DNA from: Enterococcus lemanii
GTDB lineage: Bacteria > Bacillota > Bacilli > Lactobacillales > Enterococcaceae
DNA length: 64,000 nucleotides
Reading direction: 5' to 3'
Assembly: GCF_016909125.1 (NCBI RefSeq)
Contig: NZ_JAFBFD010000002.1
Coordinates: 1 to 64,000, forward strand
Position 1 is the first letter of the stretch. Each line of letters begins with the position of its first letter. A model generated the notes under the pieces. It was not told where the DNA came from and did not search any database. It saw nothing but the letters and a program-made list of their open reading frames with translations. The position numbers and the translations under genes were made by a program. Below are positions 1 through 9,115 of this stretch, in pieces.

Positions 1-95
1 GATACACCTGTACCCATGCCGAACACAGAAGTTAAGCTTCTTAGCGCCGATTGTAGTGAAGGGTTTCCCTTTGTGAGAGCAGGACGTCGCCACGC
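1..95 (+). rRNA. rrf: 5S ribosomal RNA, 3' part (5' end outside window)
   Basis: The window opens inside a 5S rRNA. The conserved 5S core (CCGAACACAGAAGTTAAGC) lies at about 19-37 and the closing helix strand ends with CGCCACGC at 88-95. About 20 nt of the 5' end are missing. This is the distal end of an rRNA operon transcribed rightward. No tRNA gene follows before the first protein gene. Confidence 0.95.
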
Positions 96-96
96 G

Positions 97-132
97 AAAA
101 AGAATTAGAATGATTTCTAATTCTTTTTTTTT
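97..132 (+). terminator. Intrinsic terminator of the rRNA operon
   Basis: An A-rich hairpin (AAAAAGAATTAGAA, loop TGAT, TTCTAATTCTTTTT) runs straight into a run of T residues, two bases after the 5S rRNA. Confidence 0.9.
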
Positions 133-306
133 ACTTAAAAACTTGGAAATTAAATACTCACCGATTGGATTTTATGTTGTTCAACCAACCTACAATAAAT
201 AAACGAGCCTGAACTTTAAAATAACTTATATTTTCAAGCAGATGATTCGCCTAAATTGGAAAAATTAGCGAGAATAAAAGGAGAACGAAAGAAGGTAGGA
301 AATGAA

Positions 307-738
307 ATGGATAAAAAAGCGGAATTGAAAAAGAAATTAACGTCACTTCAATATGCTGTCACGCAAGAAAATGCAACAGAACGGCCGTTTAGTGGCGAGT
401 ATGACCAACATAATGAAGAGGGAATCTATGTTGACATTGTCAGTGGAGAAGTTTTATTTTCTTCAAAAGATAAATTTGATGCTGGTTGTGGTTGGCCTTC
501 ATTTACTAGACCAATGCCAGAAGTAAAGATGAAAGAAGTGCATGATAACAGTCATGGGATGTCAAGAATTGAAGTACGTAGCCCAGAAGCTGATTCTCAT
601 TTGGGGCATGTTTTTCCAGATGGGCCAAAAGAATCAGGTGGATTAAGGTACTGTATTAATTCTGCGGCATTACAATTTATTCCGAAACAAGAGATGATTG
701 AAAAAGGATATAATGACTATTTACATTATTTTAAATAA
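307..738 (+). CDS. msrB: Peptide-methionine (R)-S-oxide reductase MsrB
   Basis: Reduces the R-epimer of methionine sulfoxide in oxidised proteins, in the cytoplasm. The 143-residue product has the single-domain MsrB layout: AGCGWPSF with Cys61, [10 protein letters not shown], and the catalytic cysteine in RYCINS at Cys116. The reading frame stays open upstream to a TTG at 256, but the ATG at 307 gives normal family length and sits after AAGGTAGGA at about 292-300, so I chose it. The gene stands alone between the rRNA terminator and its own terminator. No msrA is next to it. Confidence 0.94.
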   Translation: MDKKAELKKKLTSLQYAVTQENATERPFSGEYDQHNEEGIYVDIVSGEVLFSSKDKFDAGCGWPSFTRPMPEVKMKEVHDNSHGMSRIEVRSPEADSHLGHVFPDGPKESGGLRYCINSAALQFIPKQEMIEKGYNDYLHYFK

Positions 739-741
739 AGC

Positions 742-785
742 AAAAACCTAGAAAGCGACTTTAATTTTTGCTTTCTAGGTTTTTC
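742..785 (+). terminator. Intrinsic terminator after msrB
   Basis: AAAAACCTAGAAAGC pairs with GCTTTCTAGGTTTTT around a short AT-rich loop and is followed by T residues. It separates msrB from the ruvAB transcription unit. Confidence 0.9.
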
Positions 786-801
786 TTATTTCTTCATTTT
801 G

Positions 802-810
802 TGGTACAAT
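802..810 (+). promoter_or_regulatory. Extended -10 promoter for the ruvA operon
   Basis: TGGTACAAT combines an extended -10 (TGn) with TACAAT at 805-810, about 30 nt before the ruvA start. A weak -35 (TTTCTT, 782-787) sits 17 nt upstream. It lies directly after the msrB terminator, which fits a new transcription unit. Confidence 0.6.
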
Positions 811-841
811 AAAGGGAACATATGTGCAGAAAGGGAGAAAT

Positions 842-1447
842 ATGTACGAGTATATTATTGGTCAAGTGATAGAAACGACCCCTGCTTATTTAGTTTTAGA
901 AAATCAGGGAATTGGCTATCAAATTTTGTGTGGAAATCCATATTACTATGCTGGGAAAAGTAAACAACAAACAAAAATCTATCTTCATCAAGTTGTTCGA
1001 GAAGATGCGCATACCTTATACGGATTTAAAACAAAAGAGGAAAAAAGTTTATTTTTACGTCTAATTAGTGTCTCAGGGATTGGACCTAAAAGTGGTTTAG
1101 CGATTATGGCAAATGAAGATCATACAGGTTTAATTCAAGCAATTGAAAATAGTGATGTGACGTATTTAACTAAGTTTCCTGGCGTAGGTAAAAAGACAGC
1201 ACAACAATTAATCTTAGATTTACAAGGAAAATTAGGTGATTTACTACCTGAAGGTGCGGAGGTAGCTCAAGTTGTCGTAACAAAAGCGGATAATTTGGCT
1301 TTAGAAGAAGCAATGGCAGCTTTACAAGCGTTAGGGTATAGCGAAAAAGAAGTGAAGCGCGTGCATAAGAATTTGCTAAATAGTCAACCTGACGCAACAA
1401 CAGATGAATACTTGCGTACAGGGTTACGTCTAATTATGAAGAAGTAA
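842..1447 (+). CDS. ruvA: Holliday junction branch migration protein RuvA
   Basis: DNA-binding subunit of the RuvAB branch-migration motor, which binds the four-way junction as a tetramer. The 201-residue protein has the N-terminal OB-fold (MYEYIIGQV), a central pair of helix-hairpin-helix motifs ([13 protein letters not shown] and [17 protein letters not shown]) and the C-terminal RuvB-binding domain ([19 protein letters not shown]). A GTG at 824 is in frame, but AAGGGAG at 831-837 places the start at ATG 842. It is followed 12 nt later by ruvB. Confidence 0.97.
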   Translation: MYEYIIGQVIETTPAYLVLENQGIGYQILCGNPYYYAGKSKQQTKIYLHQVVREDAHTLYGFKTKEEKSLFLRLISVSGIGPKSGLAIMANEDHTGLIQAIENSDVTYLTKFPGVGKKTAQQLILDLQGKLGDLLPEGAEVAQVVVTKADNLALEEAMAALQALGYSEKEVKRVHKNLLNSQPDATTDEYLRTGLRLIMKK

Positions 1448-1459
1448 AAGGAGAATTTG

Positions 1460-2458
1460 ATGGAAGAGCGGATTATTTCACCTGAAGAAGTAGAAGAAGA
1501 TTTATTTGAAAAATCTTTGCGTCCACAATTTTTTAGAGAATATATCGGGCAAGAAAAAGTAAAAAAAGAGTTAACGATTTATATTCAAGCGGCTAAACAA
1601 CGTGAAGAGCCGCTTGATCATACTTTACTTTATGGACCACCAGGTTTGGGTAAGACTACAATGGCAATGGTAATCGCCAATGAAATGGGTGTCAATATTC
1701 GAACAACCAGTGGGCCGGTCATTGAAAAACCTGGTGATTTAGTGGCATTACTAAATGAACTTGAGCCAGGAGATGTTTTGTTTATTGATGAGATTCATCG
1801 CTTACCACGAATTGTAGAAGAAATGCTTTACTCTGCGATGGAGGATTTTTATATTGATATTATGGTAGGGCAAGGGACGACCGCTCATCCTGTTCATTTT
1901 CCGCTACCACCGTTCACACTGGTCGGAGCAACAACTAGAGCAGGCATGTTATCCGCACCATTACGAGATCGTTTTGGCATTATTTCTCATATGGAGTATT
2001 ACGCTGAATCTGAATTACAAGAAATTATTATTCGCTCAGCTGATATTTTTGAAACGAGAATCGTGGAAGAAGGATCAATTGAAATTGCACGTCGTTCAAG
2101 GGGGACGCCACGAATCGCCAATCGTTTGTTAAAACGTGTGCGAGACTTTGCTCAAGTAGAAGGAAATGGTGTGATTAATCAATTGACAGCAGATCAAGCG
2201 CTAAGTTTGCTGCGTGTCGATCATGCAGGCCTTGATTATATCGATCAAAAGTTAATTAAAACGATGATCGAGCTTTATAGTGGTGGACCTGTAGGGTTAA
2301 ATACGTTGGCAGTAAATATTGGTGAAGAACAAGAAACCGTTGAAGATATGTATGAACCTTATTTAATTCAAAAAGGCTTTTTAAAGCGTACCCCTCGAGG
2401 ACGAGTGGCGACGGCTTTAGCTTATCAACATTTTAATTATCCATATCAAGGAGAATAG
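1460..2458 (+). CDS. ruvB: Holliday junction DNA helicase RuvB
   Basis: AAA+ motor of the RuvAB complex. The 332-residue protein has Walker [10 protein letters not shown] at about residues 59-67, Walker B (LFIDEIH), sensor 1 region (LVGATTRAG), the arginine finger region (APLRDRFG) and the C-terminal winged helix ([10 protein letters not shown]). A TTG at 1457 is in frame, but the ATG at 1460 is spaced correctly from AAAGGAGAA at 1447-1455. No RuvC is expected, since Firmicutes of this group use RecU. Confidence 0.97.
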   Translation: MEERIISPEEVEEDLFEKSLRPQFFREYIGQEKVKKELTIYIQAAKQREEPLDHTLLYGPPGLGKTTMAMVIANEMGVNIRTTSGPVIEKPGDLVALLNELEPGDVLFIDEIHRLPRIVEEMLYSAMEDFYIDIMVGQGTTAHPVHFPLPPFTLVGATTRAGMLSAPLRDRFGIISHMEYYAESELQEIIIRSADIFETRIVEEGSIEIARRSRGTPRIANRLLKRVRDFAQVEGNGVINQLTADQALSLLRVDHAGLDYIDQKLIKTMIELYSGGPVGLNTLAVNIGEEQETVEDMYEPYLIQKGFLKRTPRGRVATALAYQHFNYPYQGE

Positions 2459-2461
2459 GCG

Positions 2462-3046
2462 ATGGTTTTTTTTAATGAGAATCAAACAAAAATTAAAATC
2501 GCTGAAACATTTATTAAGGCAGTTAGTGAAAGCCCCGATAAATTAATTAGCGTACAAGAAATTGCAGAAAAAGCACAAGTGAATCGCCAGACTTTTTATT
2601 ATCATTTTAAAGATCGAGACCAGTTAATTGAATGGATTTTTAATCAAGACGCACTAAAGCATTTAAGTGAAGAAGAAGTTTCAATTGATAATTGGGAAGA
2701 ACAAGCTTTAAAAATGTTAAAGGCAATGATTGCGCATGATGTCTTTTATCAAGCGGTTTTAAAAGAAAGACGTGAGCTATTAACCACCACGTTTAGTCAT
2801 CGAATCCAACTAATTTTTGAGAAAATTTTTCAAGAAGTTAAAATTGGTTATGAACTATCTAGGCAAGAAGTGCAATTTTACAGCCGTTTTTTTTCGTTTG
2901 GTTGTACGGGTCTTTTTGAATCATGGATTTATGAAGGGTACCAGGAGACACCGCTAGTGATGGCTACACAGTTATTCCAACTAGCAAAAGACATTGAATT
3001 TTTAGCATACCGTCTCTACGATCAGCAAGAGGAGGGAATTAAATGA
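2462..3046 (+). CDS. TetR/AcrR family transcriptional regulator (DhaS-like C-terminal domain)
   Basis: A 194-residue regulator starting 4 nt after ruvB. The N-terminal helix-turn-helix reads ISVQEIAEKAQVNRQTFYYHFKDR at about residues 28-51, the TetR recognition pattern. The C-terminal half (FFSFGCTGLFESWIYEG) resembles the TetR_C_8 type seen in DhaS-like regulators. Its last four bases overlap the start of the phosphatase gene, so the two are probably translationally coupled. The ligand and target are unknown; sitting in the ruvAB operon gives no clear hint. Confidence 0.82.
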   Translation: MVFFNENQTKIKIAETFIKAVSESPDKLISVQEIAEKAQVNRQTFYYHFKDRDQLIEWIFNQDALKHLSEEEVSIDNWEEQALKMLKAMIAHDVFYQAVLKERRELLTTTFSHRIQLIFEKIFQEVKIGYELSRQEVQFYSRFFSFGCTGLFESWIYEGYQETPLVMATQLFQLAKDIEFLAYRLYDQQEEGIK

Positions 3047-3489
3047 CGAAAGTATTATTTGTTTGTTTAGGGAATATTTGTCGTTCTCCAATGGCAGAAG
3101 GACTCGCTAGAAAACTATTCCTTGAAAAAGGCTTGGCGATTGAGGTGGATTCTGCTGCTACGAGTCACTGGGAAGTAGGTAGTGCGCCTCACCCAGGTAC
3201 CCAAAAGGTTTTAACAGAAGCAGGGATTGACTGGTCGCAAATGATTGCCCGACAAGTTTCAAAGGCTGATTTTGAGCGATTTGATTATATTATTGCAATG
3301 GATCATCAAAATAAAAAAGATTTACTTGCGATGGCGCCATTTGAGAGGCAAGATAAAATCCATTTACTGATGTCGGTTGTACCTGGAAAAGAAGAAGTAG
3401 CGGTACCGGATCCTTGGTATACGGGGAATTTTATTGAGACAAAAACGTTACTGGAAGAAGCACTTACTCAGTGGTTGCTTGTTTTTTAG
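3043..3489 (+). CDS. Low-molecular-weight protein tyrosine phosphatase
   Basis: Cytoplasmic phosphatase of 148 residues. The P-loop CLGNICRSP is at residues 8-16, with nucleophile Cys8 and Arg14. The general-acid loop DPWYTGNF near residue 123 supplies the catalytic Asp. The start ATG overlaps the TetR stop codon (ATGA). Family members dephosphorylate protein tyrosine or arginine; the substrate here cannot be told. The gene ends with a stop 38 nt before the next start. Confidence 0.92.
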   Translation: MTKVLFVCLGNICRSPMAEGLARKLFLEKGLAIEVDSAATSHWEVGSAPHPGTQKVLTEAGIDWSQMIARQVSKADFERFDYIIAMDHQNKKDLLAMAPFERQDKIHLLMSVVPGKEEVAVPDPWYTGNFIETKTLLEEALTQWLLVF

Positions 3490-3527
3490 CATAAAATAAG
3501 AAATACAGTGAAGAAAGGATGACAGAG

Positions 3528-3881
3528 ATGGAAAAGAAGAATTTAACACTTAAAGAACTCGGTAAGCGCCTCGTCATGTCTTCGGTTGTATTACTTGATT
3601 CTTTATTTAATGAAGAAGCGATGCAGCAAAAAAACATTGCTACGTATCAAGAAAAGTTGAATGAAGCAGCTGTTAATCAAGACCTTGTCGTTCTTCAATT
3701 GATGACAGAGAAAGTCTCGGTCTTTGAAACAGTTGTGGGAACGGTCATTAATAATAAAGTCAGTGAAAAACAAGCGGTCATCCGCCTACACGATAACGAA
3801 AAACAATTAAGAATTATTCCGCTAAAACAAATTGAAAAAATTAGTATTTTAGGTACTCGAAAAAGACCTAAAATAAGTTAA
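3528..3881 (+). CDS. Small conserved-looking protein of unknown function
   Basis: A 117-residue soluble protein, last gene of the ruvAB unit. I do not recognise a family with confidence. The N-terminal half looks helical (LKELGKRLVMSSVVLLDSLF). The C-terminal half (GTVINNKVSEKQAVIRLHD, then RIIPLKQIEKISIL) looks like a short beta-rich domain, loosely reminiscent of YolD-like or Sm-like folds. An in-frame ATG at 3519 touches the ribosome binding site AAGAAAGG, so I use ATG 3528. Confidence 0.7.
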   Translation: MEKKNLTLKELGKRLVMSSVVLLDSLFNEEAMQQKNIATYQEKLNEAAVNQDLVVLQLMTEKVSVFETVVGTVINNKVSEKQAVIRLHDNEKQLRIIPLKQIEKISILGTRKRPKIS

Positions 3882-3923
3882 AACAACCAGGGAAAAATTC
3901 TTGGTTGTTATTTTTTTTTTTTT
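3881..3923 (+). terminator. Intrinsic terminator of the ruvAB unit
   Basis: AACAACCA and TGGTTGTT form the stem and are followed by a long run of T residues (about 14). It starts at the stop codon of the small unknown protein. Confidence 0.88.
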
Positions 3924-4000
3924 GCGAAAACCCTACCAAAAATAACAGAAGTTTAGTATCCTTAACAGAGTAGCTAGAACCTGAAAGGAATGAAACAATA

Positions 4001-5659
4001 GTGGAAGTGAAATGGTTGGAAGACTGGTCGCAAACAAGCGCTTGGCAAAATGAAACCGCCTACGCCTATTTTTGTGTCAAAGCAAGTGAACAAGTGGCCT
4101 ACCAAGTAACAACTTCGAATTTAGCAAAAGATGAGCATCAGTTATTTTATGTAGCAAGTACACAAGCGCATATCGGTCGGGGAACGGTTTGGGGAGAAAT
4201 ACCAGCTGTACCAAAAGAAACGTATCAAGATCTGTTGCGACCTGTTGATAAAGAAACGGTTTTTACTGAAACCAGTCAGCTATTTTGTTTAGCAACGACT
4301 TTCAAAAAAGCTGGCGAGTATCAACGGACCATTGTTTTAAAATGTCAAAATAATCCAGAGATCGTATTTAGCTTGAATCAGCAAGTATTGCCGTTGTCAT
4401 TGCCTGAAAGAAAAGCATTTTCTTTGGAATTATGGCAGTATCCTTTTGCTGTTGCTCGTTATTACCAAATCCCTCGTGAAGAACTTTTTCAAATGAAGCA
4501 TCTAGAAAAGATTCAAGAAAGTTTAAGACCATATCAAGAAGCCGGAGGAGAGACAATTGTAGCAACGATTGTTCATGATCCTTGGAATCACCAAACCTAC
4601 GATGCGTATCCTAGTTTAATTCAGTGGAAAAAACAAGCGGATCAATTCGTTTTTGATTTTACTTGGTTTGATCGTTATGTCACTCTAAATTTAGAAATGG
4701 GGATTCAACAAAAGATAAAATGCTTTTCACTACTGCCATGGGCGGATAAAATTGCTTATTATGATGAAAAAAATGAGCAACAAATCCGAACTTATCCAGT
4801 CGGGTCAAAAAAGTGGCAAGACCTTTGGCGCCAATTTTTAACGGCTTTTACCCAACATTTAGAAGGAAAAAATTGGTTTGACCGAACGTATATTGCGATT
4901 GATGAGCGGCCAGCAGAAGAAATACAAGCCGTGATTGATTTATTAGCCGAGTTTCCTCATCAAAAAACGGGCGAACGTTTAAAAATATCTTGTGCGATGG
5001 ATTACCAAAGTTTTGATGAACAATTACTTGACCAAATTGATGATTTGGCAATTGGGCAAAGTCATCTTGGTCAGCGCGAGCATTTTCAAAAAATGTGTCA
5101 ACGGCGCCGTGAAAAAGGGTTATTTACTTCTATTTATAATTGTGTAGGTGATTATCCAGCGATGTTTTTGGCGAGTCATCCACTAGAATCACGGTGGTTG
5201 CCTTGGTATTATTTATCTTACGAAAGTGACGGTTTTTTGCGGTGGGCGCTCGATGCCTGGCCTAAGGATCCTTTACAAGATGGCAGCCATTGGTATTGGG
5301 AAAGTGGCGATCCATTTTTAATCTATCCGCATCAAAAAAATGAACAAGCGGCTTATTTATCGGTTCGTTTTCAACAATTAATTCGCGGGCTAAATGACGT
5401 GAATAAATACTTATATTTAAAAAACAAAAACGCGCGTCTTGTTAAACCGTTGACTAGCGATTTAAACGAATTGGTCAGCCCGCCTGGCGCGACGAATACT
5501 TATGGTGCAAGAGTTGCCCAAAGTACCAAAAATGAAGAGCAGCTCGCTAAGATGTTGCAACAACTAACACGACACTTACAACGACTGACGCAACAATATT
5601 TGAAGGAGCAAGAAGAAAACGATGAAACTAAATCAATTAACAGCGGTTACACCAAGTGA
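4001..5659 (+). CDS. DUF4091 domain protein, glycoside-hydrolase-like
   Basis: A 552-residue protein with no signal peptide. The C-terminal third carries the DUF4091 signature (WLPWYYLSYESDGFLRWALD, then DPFLIYP), and the middle region reads like a TIM-barrel glycosidase (TYIAIDERPAEEI; LKISCAMDYQ). The start is GTG at 4001, preceded by AAAGGAA at 3984-3990; no in-frame ATG fits better. The 3' end overlaps the fucosidase gene by 38 nt, so the pair is probably co-translated. Likely an intracellular glycosidase-type enzyme; its substrate is unknown. Confidence 0.82.
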   Translation: MEVKWLEDWSQTSAWQNETAYAYFCVKASEQVAYQVTTSNLAKDEHQLFYVASTQAHIGRGTVWGEIPAVPKETYQDLLRPVDKETVFTETSQLFCLATTFKKAGEYQRTIVLKCQNNPEIVFSLNQQVLPLSLPERKAFSLELWQYPFAVARYYQIPREELFQMKHLEKIQESLRPYQEAGGETIVATIVHDPWNHQTYDAYPSLIQWKKQADQFVFDFTWFDRYVTLNLEMGIQQKIKCFSLLPWADKIAYYDEKNEQQIRTYPVGSKKWQDLWRQFLTAFTQHLEGKNWFDRTYIAIDERPAEEIQAVIDLLAEFPHQKTGERLKISCAMDYQSFDEQLLDQIDDLAIGQSHLGQREHFQKMCQRRREKGLFTSIYNCVGDYPAMFLASHPLESRWLPWYYLSYESDGFLRWALDAWPKDPLQDGSHWYWESGDPFLIYPHQKNEQAAYLSVRFQQLIRGLNDVNKYLYLKNKNARLVKPLTSDLNELVSPPGATNTYGARVAQSTKNEEQLAKMLQQLTRHLQRLTQQYLKEQEENDETKSINSGYTK

Positions 5660-7028
5660 ACGTCAAATCGCTTGGCAACAAACAGAATTTTACGGCTTTA
5701 TCCATTTTGGAATCAATACGATGACTGATCGTGAGTGGGGGCTTGGCAATGAAGCTGCTTCATTATTTAATCCTCAAAAATTAGACGCCGATTTGTGGGT
5801 AAGACAATTAAAAGCCTCACAAATGCAAGGAGTAATCTTAACTTGTAAGCACCATGATGGTTTTTGTTTATGGCCGACACAAACAACAGCTTATAGTATT
5901 GCCAGCAGCCCGTGGAAAAACGGAGAAGGCGACTTAGTGAAAGAAGTCTCGCTCGCTTGCCAAAAACATGGCTTGAAGTTTGGCGTCTATTTGTCACCTT
6001 GGGATCGCCATGAAGCTTGTTACGGCAGTGGAAAGGCGTATGATGATTTTTATATTGCGCAACTAACAGAGCTATTGAGTCATTATGGTGAAATTTTTAG
6101 TGTCTGGTTAGATGGGGCAAATGGAGAAGGACCAAATGGGAAAAAACAAACCTATGACTGGGAGCGGTATTATGAAACGATTCGTCGTTTACAGCCGAAT
6201 GCAGCAATTAGTGTTTGTGGACCAGACGTTCGTTGGTGTGGGAATGAAGCGGGACAGACGCGAGACAAAGAGTGGAGTGTCGTACCAATTGAAGTGCAAG
6301 ACCTTGAAAAAATTGCGGAACATTCACAACAAATTGATGATGGGAAGTTTTCGCGGAAAGTCACTTCTGGCGATGAAGATTTAGGGAGTCGCGAAGTGTT
6401 AGAGAATTATGAAGGGACGCTCGTTTGGTATCCAGCAGAAGTGAACACGTCAATTCGACCGGGTTGGTTTTATCATGAAGCAGAAGATGAACAAGTCCGT
6501 AGCGTGGAAGAATTGTATCAAATTTACTTGAATTCTGTTGGTGGTAATGCGACATTCTTATTAAATATTCCACCCAATCCTCAAGGAGAAATTCATGAAA
6601 ATGATGTGCAAGTCTTAGAGATGCTAGGTGAAAAAATTCGTCAACTTCAAGAGCAAACCATCATCCAGCAAGGCACTTTAAGTTATTCTTCTTGTCTCAA
6701 AGAAGTGCGTTTAACCGAACTAATCCAAGGCGAAGGCAACGTTTGGCAAAGTGCCATAACTGACCAGAAACCTTATTTGCAAATCGAATGGGAAAAAGAA
6801 CAAACCTTGCAACGAATTCAATTGCAAGAAGACATCACCCAAAGTCAACGAATTGAAGCTTTTAGTGTTTATTATTACCATAACCACCAGTGGAAAAAAT
6901 GGGGCGAAGGCGGCTTAGTTGGGTATAAAAAGATTTTGGAATTACCAACGGTTCAGACCAAAGGCATTAAAATTGTTTTTCAAACTTATCGTGAATTCCC
7001 AACAATAAAAAAACTCAATCTAAATTAA
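5622..7028 (+). CDS. Alpha-L-fucosidase, family GH29, cytoplasmic
   Basis: Hydrolyses alpha-linked L-fucose from oligosaccharides. The 468-residue protein has the GH29 landmarks: FYGFIHFGINTMTDREWG near the N-terminus, CKHHDGFCLWPT, the nucleophile-containing SVWLDGANG (Asp164), and SVGGNATFLLNIPPNPQG. A beta-sandwich-like C-terminal region follows residue 350. There is no signal peptide, so its substrate must be imported. No sugar transporter or fucose catabolic gene is next to it. It overlaps the DUF4091 gene by 38 nt. Confidence 0.9.
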   Translation: MKLNQLTAVTPSERQIAWQQTEFYGFIHFGINTMTDREWGLGNEAASLFNPQKLDADLWVRQLKASQMQGVILTCKHHDGFCLWPTQTTAYSIASSPWKNGEGDLVKEVSLACQKHGLKFGVYLSPWDRHEACYGSGKAYDDFYIAQLTELLSHYGEIFSVWLDGANGEGPNGKKQTYDWERYYETIRRLQPNAAISVCGPDVRWCGNEAGQTRDKEWSVVPIEVQDLEKIAEHSQQIDDGKFSRKVTSGDEDLGSREVLENYEGTLVWYPAEVNTSIRPGWFYHEAEDEQVRSVEELYQIYLNSVGGNATFLLNIPPNPQGEIHENDVQVLEMLGEKIRQLQEQTIIQQGTLSYSSCLKEVRLTELIQGEGNVWQSAITDQKPYLQIEWEKEQTLQRIQLQEDITQSQRIEAFSVYYYHNHQWKKWGEGGLVGYKKILELPTVQTKGIKIVFQTYREFPTIKKLNLN

Positions 7029-7036
7029 TCTCAACT

Positions 7037-7070
7037 GATTAAATAAAAAACATTGAAACAGCGATATTTG
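7037..7070 (+). repeat. Short dispersed repeat, copy 1 of 2
   Basis: This stretch (from GATTAAATAAAAAACATTG to GCGATATTT) matches 58417-58450 at about 31 of 34 positions by eye. The second copy lies about 90 nt upstream of a decayed IS1182-like transposase, so both may be remnants of the same mobile element end. Confidence 0.55.
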
Positions 7071-7074
7071 AAAT

Positions 7075-7130
7075 AGACCCATAGCTAAGGACAGTTTGCA
7101 AAAAACGCCTTAGCTATTGGGTCTAATTTC
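7075..7130 (+). terminator. Probable terminator after the fucosidase
   Basis: AGACCCATAGCTAAGG pairs with CCTTAGCTATTGGGTCT (one bulge) around a 17-nt loop. Only a short T-containing tail follows, so termination may be partial. Confidence 0.6.
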
Positions 7131-7195
7131 GTTTATTTATTCTATAATTTTCCCCAGCATTTTCTTAGCAGCCATTATTTTTAGAAAAAAAAATA

Positions 7196-7274
7196 CCTAC
7201 CGGCGGGGACCGGTAGGAAAGGAGTAAAAATGAAAAAGTGTTTGTTAGGGTTGTTTGTTGGTATACTTATATAA
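7196..7274 (+). CDS. Possible 14-residue hydrophobic peptide behind a GC-rich hairpin
   Basis: A perfect 8-bp hairpin (CCTACCGG, loop CGGGGA, CCGGTAGG; 7196-7217) is followed at once by AGGAAAGGAG and an ATG at 7230. The frame is MKKCLLGLFVGILI and stops at 7274. The strong ribosome binding site and signal-like hydrophobic peptide suggest a translated small peptide, but nothing confirms it. The 404-nt gap 7029-7432 otherwise holds the repeat and terminator listed, and AT-rich sequence where I see nothing more. Confidence 0.3.
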
Positions 7275-7432
7275 TACGGTCTAAATGTGAAGTTTTTGTG
7301 ACGAAAATCTTCGAAAGTTATTAAGAATATCGTACCTATTTTTACAAAATAGGAAGAAAAGCATTTTGTATTAAAAAAACGACTTCGTGCACCAACCTCA
7401 ATTTCCCCCTAAATAAAAAATTATTGAATGGC

Positions 7433-8773
7433 CTATTTATTTGAGGCAAAACGCCAAATGATTCCCCCAGCAAAACCAATTAAAGCTGGTAAAAGCCAAC
7501 CCATTCCAATACTAAATAATGGCAAGGCTGCTTCGCCAATCCCAATTAATGTTTGAGAAAAGCCAGTGTCTTTAATAAAAGCTGGACTCGCATTTAAACC
7601 ATCAATAACGGAGGCAAACAAGGTGAAGTAAGTTGTCATTTGATAGACTTTTGGATCATGTTTAAAGATTGGACCAATAATTGCTAAAAGAATTAAAGTC
7701 ATCGCTAAAGGATAAAGAAACATCAAAACAGGAATTGAAAACTCAATAATCTTGGTTAAACCAACGTTAGCAAAAATGCCAGCCATTAAACTAACCGTTG
7801 TTGCAAAAAATAAATAACTTTTACTTGGGAATAATTCACAAAATGTTTCAGAAAAAGCAGAGGTTAATCCGATTGCGGTTTTTAAGCAAGCCGAGATGAC
7901 TACTAAAGCCAAAATAATGCTGCCATATGAACCAAGATAGTATTGTGCAATTTGAGCTAACGCAATCCCACCATTTTCCGTCATGGCAAATTTCCCGAGG
8001 CTCATGGTCCCCATATAAGAAAGTAAAGTGTAAATAATCCCCATTAAAATAATACTAATGGTCCCTGATTTAATCGTATCGACAGCGATGGTGGTAGGCT
8101 TTGTGACGCCGCGATTTTGAATGGTTGTCACAATGATAATGCCAAACGCTAAAGAAGCGAGTGCATCAAGCGTGTTGTACCCTTCTTTAAAACCGGTAAA
8201 AAAAGCATAATCTTGATAAACGGTTTGAACAGGAGCGCCGGCGACACTACCAAGTGGACGGGTGAAAGCTAAGAGAATTAAAACACTGAGTAAAATTAAG
8301 AAAAACGGATTTAAATATTTTCCGATATAATCAAATAATTTGGATGGTTTTTTTGCTAAAAACCAAGAAGCGAAGAAAAATACCGCACTAAATAAGGCTA
8401 AGCCAAGTGTTAAGTGTTCAGTCGGAACGGATGAAGCAAATGCAATCTCAAAAGATGTTGTTGCTAACCGTGGCAAAGCAAAGAAAGGACCAATAACTAA
8501 ATAAAGCAACATAGTAAAAATAAAGGCGTACTTTCGATTGACGCGTGAAGCTAAATCAAAGAGCCCTTTACTTTTTGAACTTCCGATGGCGATGACGCCT
8601 AAAAATGGTAAGCCAATCCCTGTAACTAAAAAGCCAAGGTTCGCCCAAAAAATATTTTCTCCGGCCATCTGTCCCATATGGATGGGAAAAATTAGATTAC
8701 CAGCACCAAAAAATAGACCAAACAACATCGAACCAATTGTTAAATAATCGGTAAATGTTAATTTTTTTTCCAT
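7433..8773 (-). CDS. brnQ: Branched-chain amino acid transport system II carrier protein BrnQ
   Basis: Sodium-coupled importer of leucine, isoleucine and valine (LIVCS family), about 12 membrane helices. The 446-residue product shows family signatures: [20 protein letters not shown] near the N-terminus, [21 protein letters not shown], and [19 protein letters not shown] at 8785 is in frame but directly abuts the GGAG; the ATG at 8773 is a better start. It is monocistronic. A CodY-like box lies 75-90 nt upstream. I see no clear terminator downstream. Confidence 0.94.
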   Translation of the reverse strand: MEKKLTFTDYLTIGSMLFGLFFGAGNLIFPIHMGQMAGENIFWANLGFLVTGIGLPFLGVIAIGSSKSKGLFDLASRVNRKYAFIFTMLLYLVIGPFFALPRLATTSFEIAFASSVPTEHLTLGLALFSAVFFFASWFLAKKPSKLFDYIGKYLNPFFLILLSVLILLAFTRPLGSVAGAPVQTVYQDYAFFTGFKEGYNTLDALASLAFGIIIVTTIQNRGVTKPTTIAVDTIKSGTISIILMGIIYTLLSYMGTMSLGKFAMTENGGIALAQIAQYYLGSYGSIILALVVISACLKTAIGLTSAFSETFCELFPSKSYLFFATTVSLMAGIFANVGLTKIIEFSIPVLMFLYPLAMTLILLAIIGPIFKHDPKVYQMTTYFTLFASVIDGLNASPAFIKDTGFSQTLIGIGEAALPLFSIGMGWLLPALIGFAGGIIWRFASNK

Positions 8774-8846
8774 AAAATACCCCACGCTCCTTTATTGTTG
8801 TAACAAAAATAACAAAACGCCTATTGAATAGCAAATGAAAAAAGAG

Positions 8847-8861
8847 AATTTTCAGTAAATT
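8847..8861 (-). promoter_or_regulatory. CodY-like box upstream of brnQ
   Basis: AATTTACTGAAAATT (minus strand) matches the CodY consensus AATTTTCWGAAAATT at 14 of 15 positions. It is 74 nt upstream of brnQ. CodY represses branched-chain amino acid uptake genes in many Firmicutes, so the placement makes sense. Confidence 0.6.
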
Positions 8862-8925
8862 CTAAGAAGATTGCTAGAGGAATTTAAGGAAGACGTTTGA
8901 TTGTTCGGAAACGAACGTTAGCGAC

Positions 8926-8960
8926 AAAAAAACAGGCTGTAACACGAGTCACAGCCTGTT
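8926..8960 (-). terminator. Intrinsic terminator of the lysine-type ABC importer operon
   Basis: Read on the minus strand, AACAGGCTGTGACTCG pairs back to ACAGCCTGTT and is followed by seven T residues. It lies about 155 nt past the end of the ATPase gene, so the mRNA has a long 3' untranslated region holding a structured repeat. Confidence 0.85.
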
Positions 8961-8965
8961 GAATA

Positions 8966-9112
8966 ATTAAGAATCAAGGCCTTTCTTCCACCTTATTTAC
9001 GGGTATCAAAAGGCAACTCGTTCGGCTACTTCAAAAAACACGCGCAATCGCTAGACGCGCTTGCTCGTATTTTTTTCCAGTAGCTCCGAGCGAAACGCCT
9101 TTTTCTTTCACC
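8966..9112 (-). repeat. Long-hairpin repeat element, distant single copy
   Basis: On the minus strand this 3' region begins AAGGTGAAAGAAAAAGGCG and contains GCTCGGAGCTACTGGAA, an apical stem, then TGAAGTAGCCGAACGAG and CCCGTAAATAAGGTGG. The order and conserved loops match the three tandem units at 35948-36303, with paired substitutions (GTAACT/AGTTAC there, GCTACT/AGTAGC here). It probably forms a long rod in the 3' end of the importer mRNA. Confidence 0.65.
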
Positions 9113-9115
9113 TTT

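Noticed and set aside
6112-6384. 90-codon frame inside the fucosidase gene
   Set aside because: Out-of-frame shadow of a well-supported GH29 gene.
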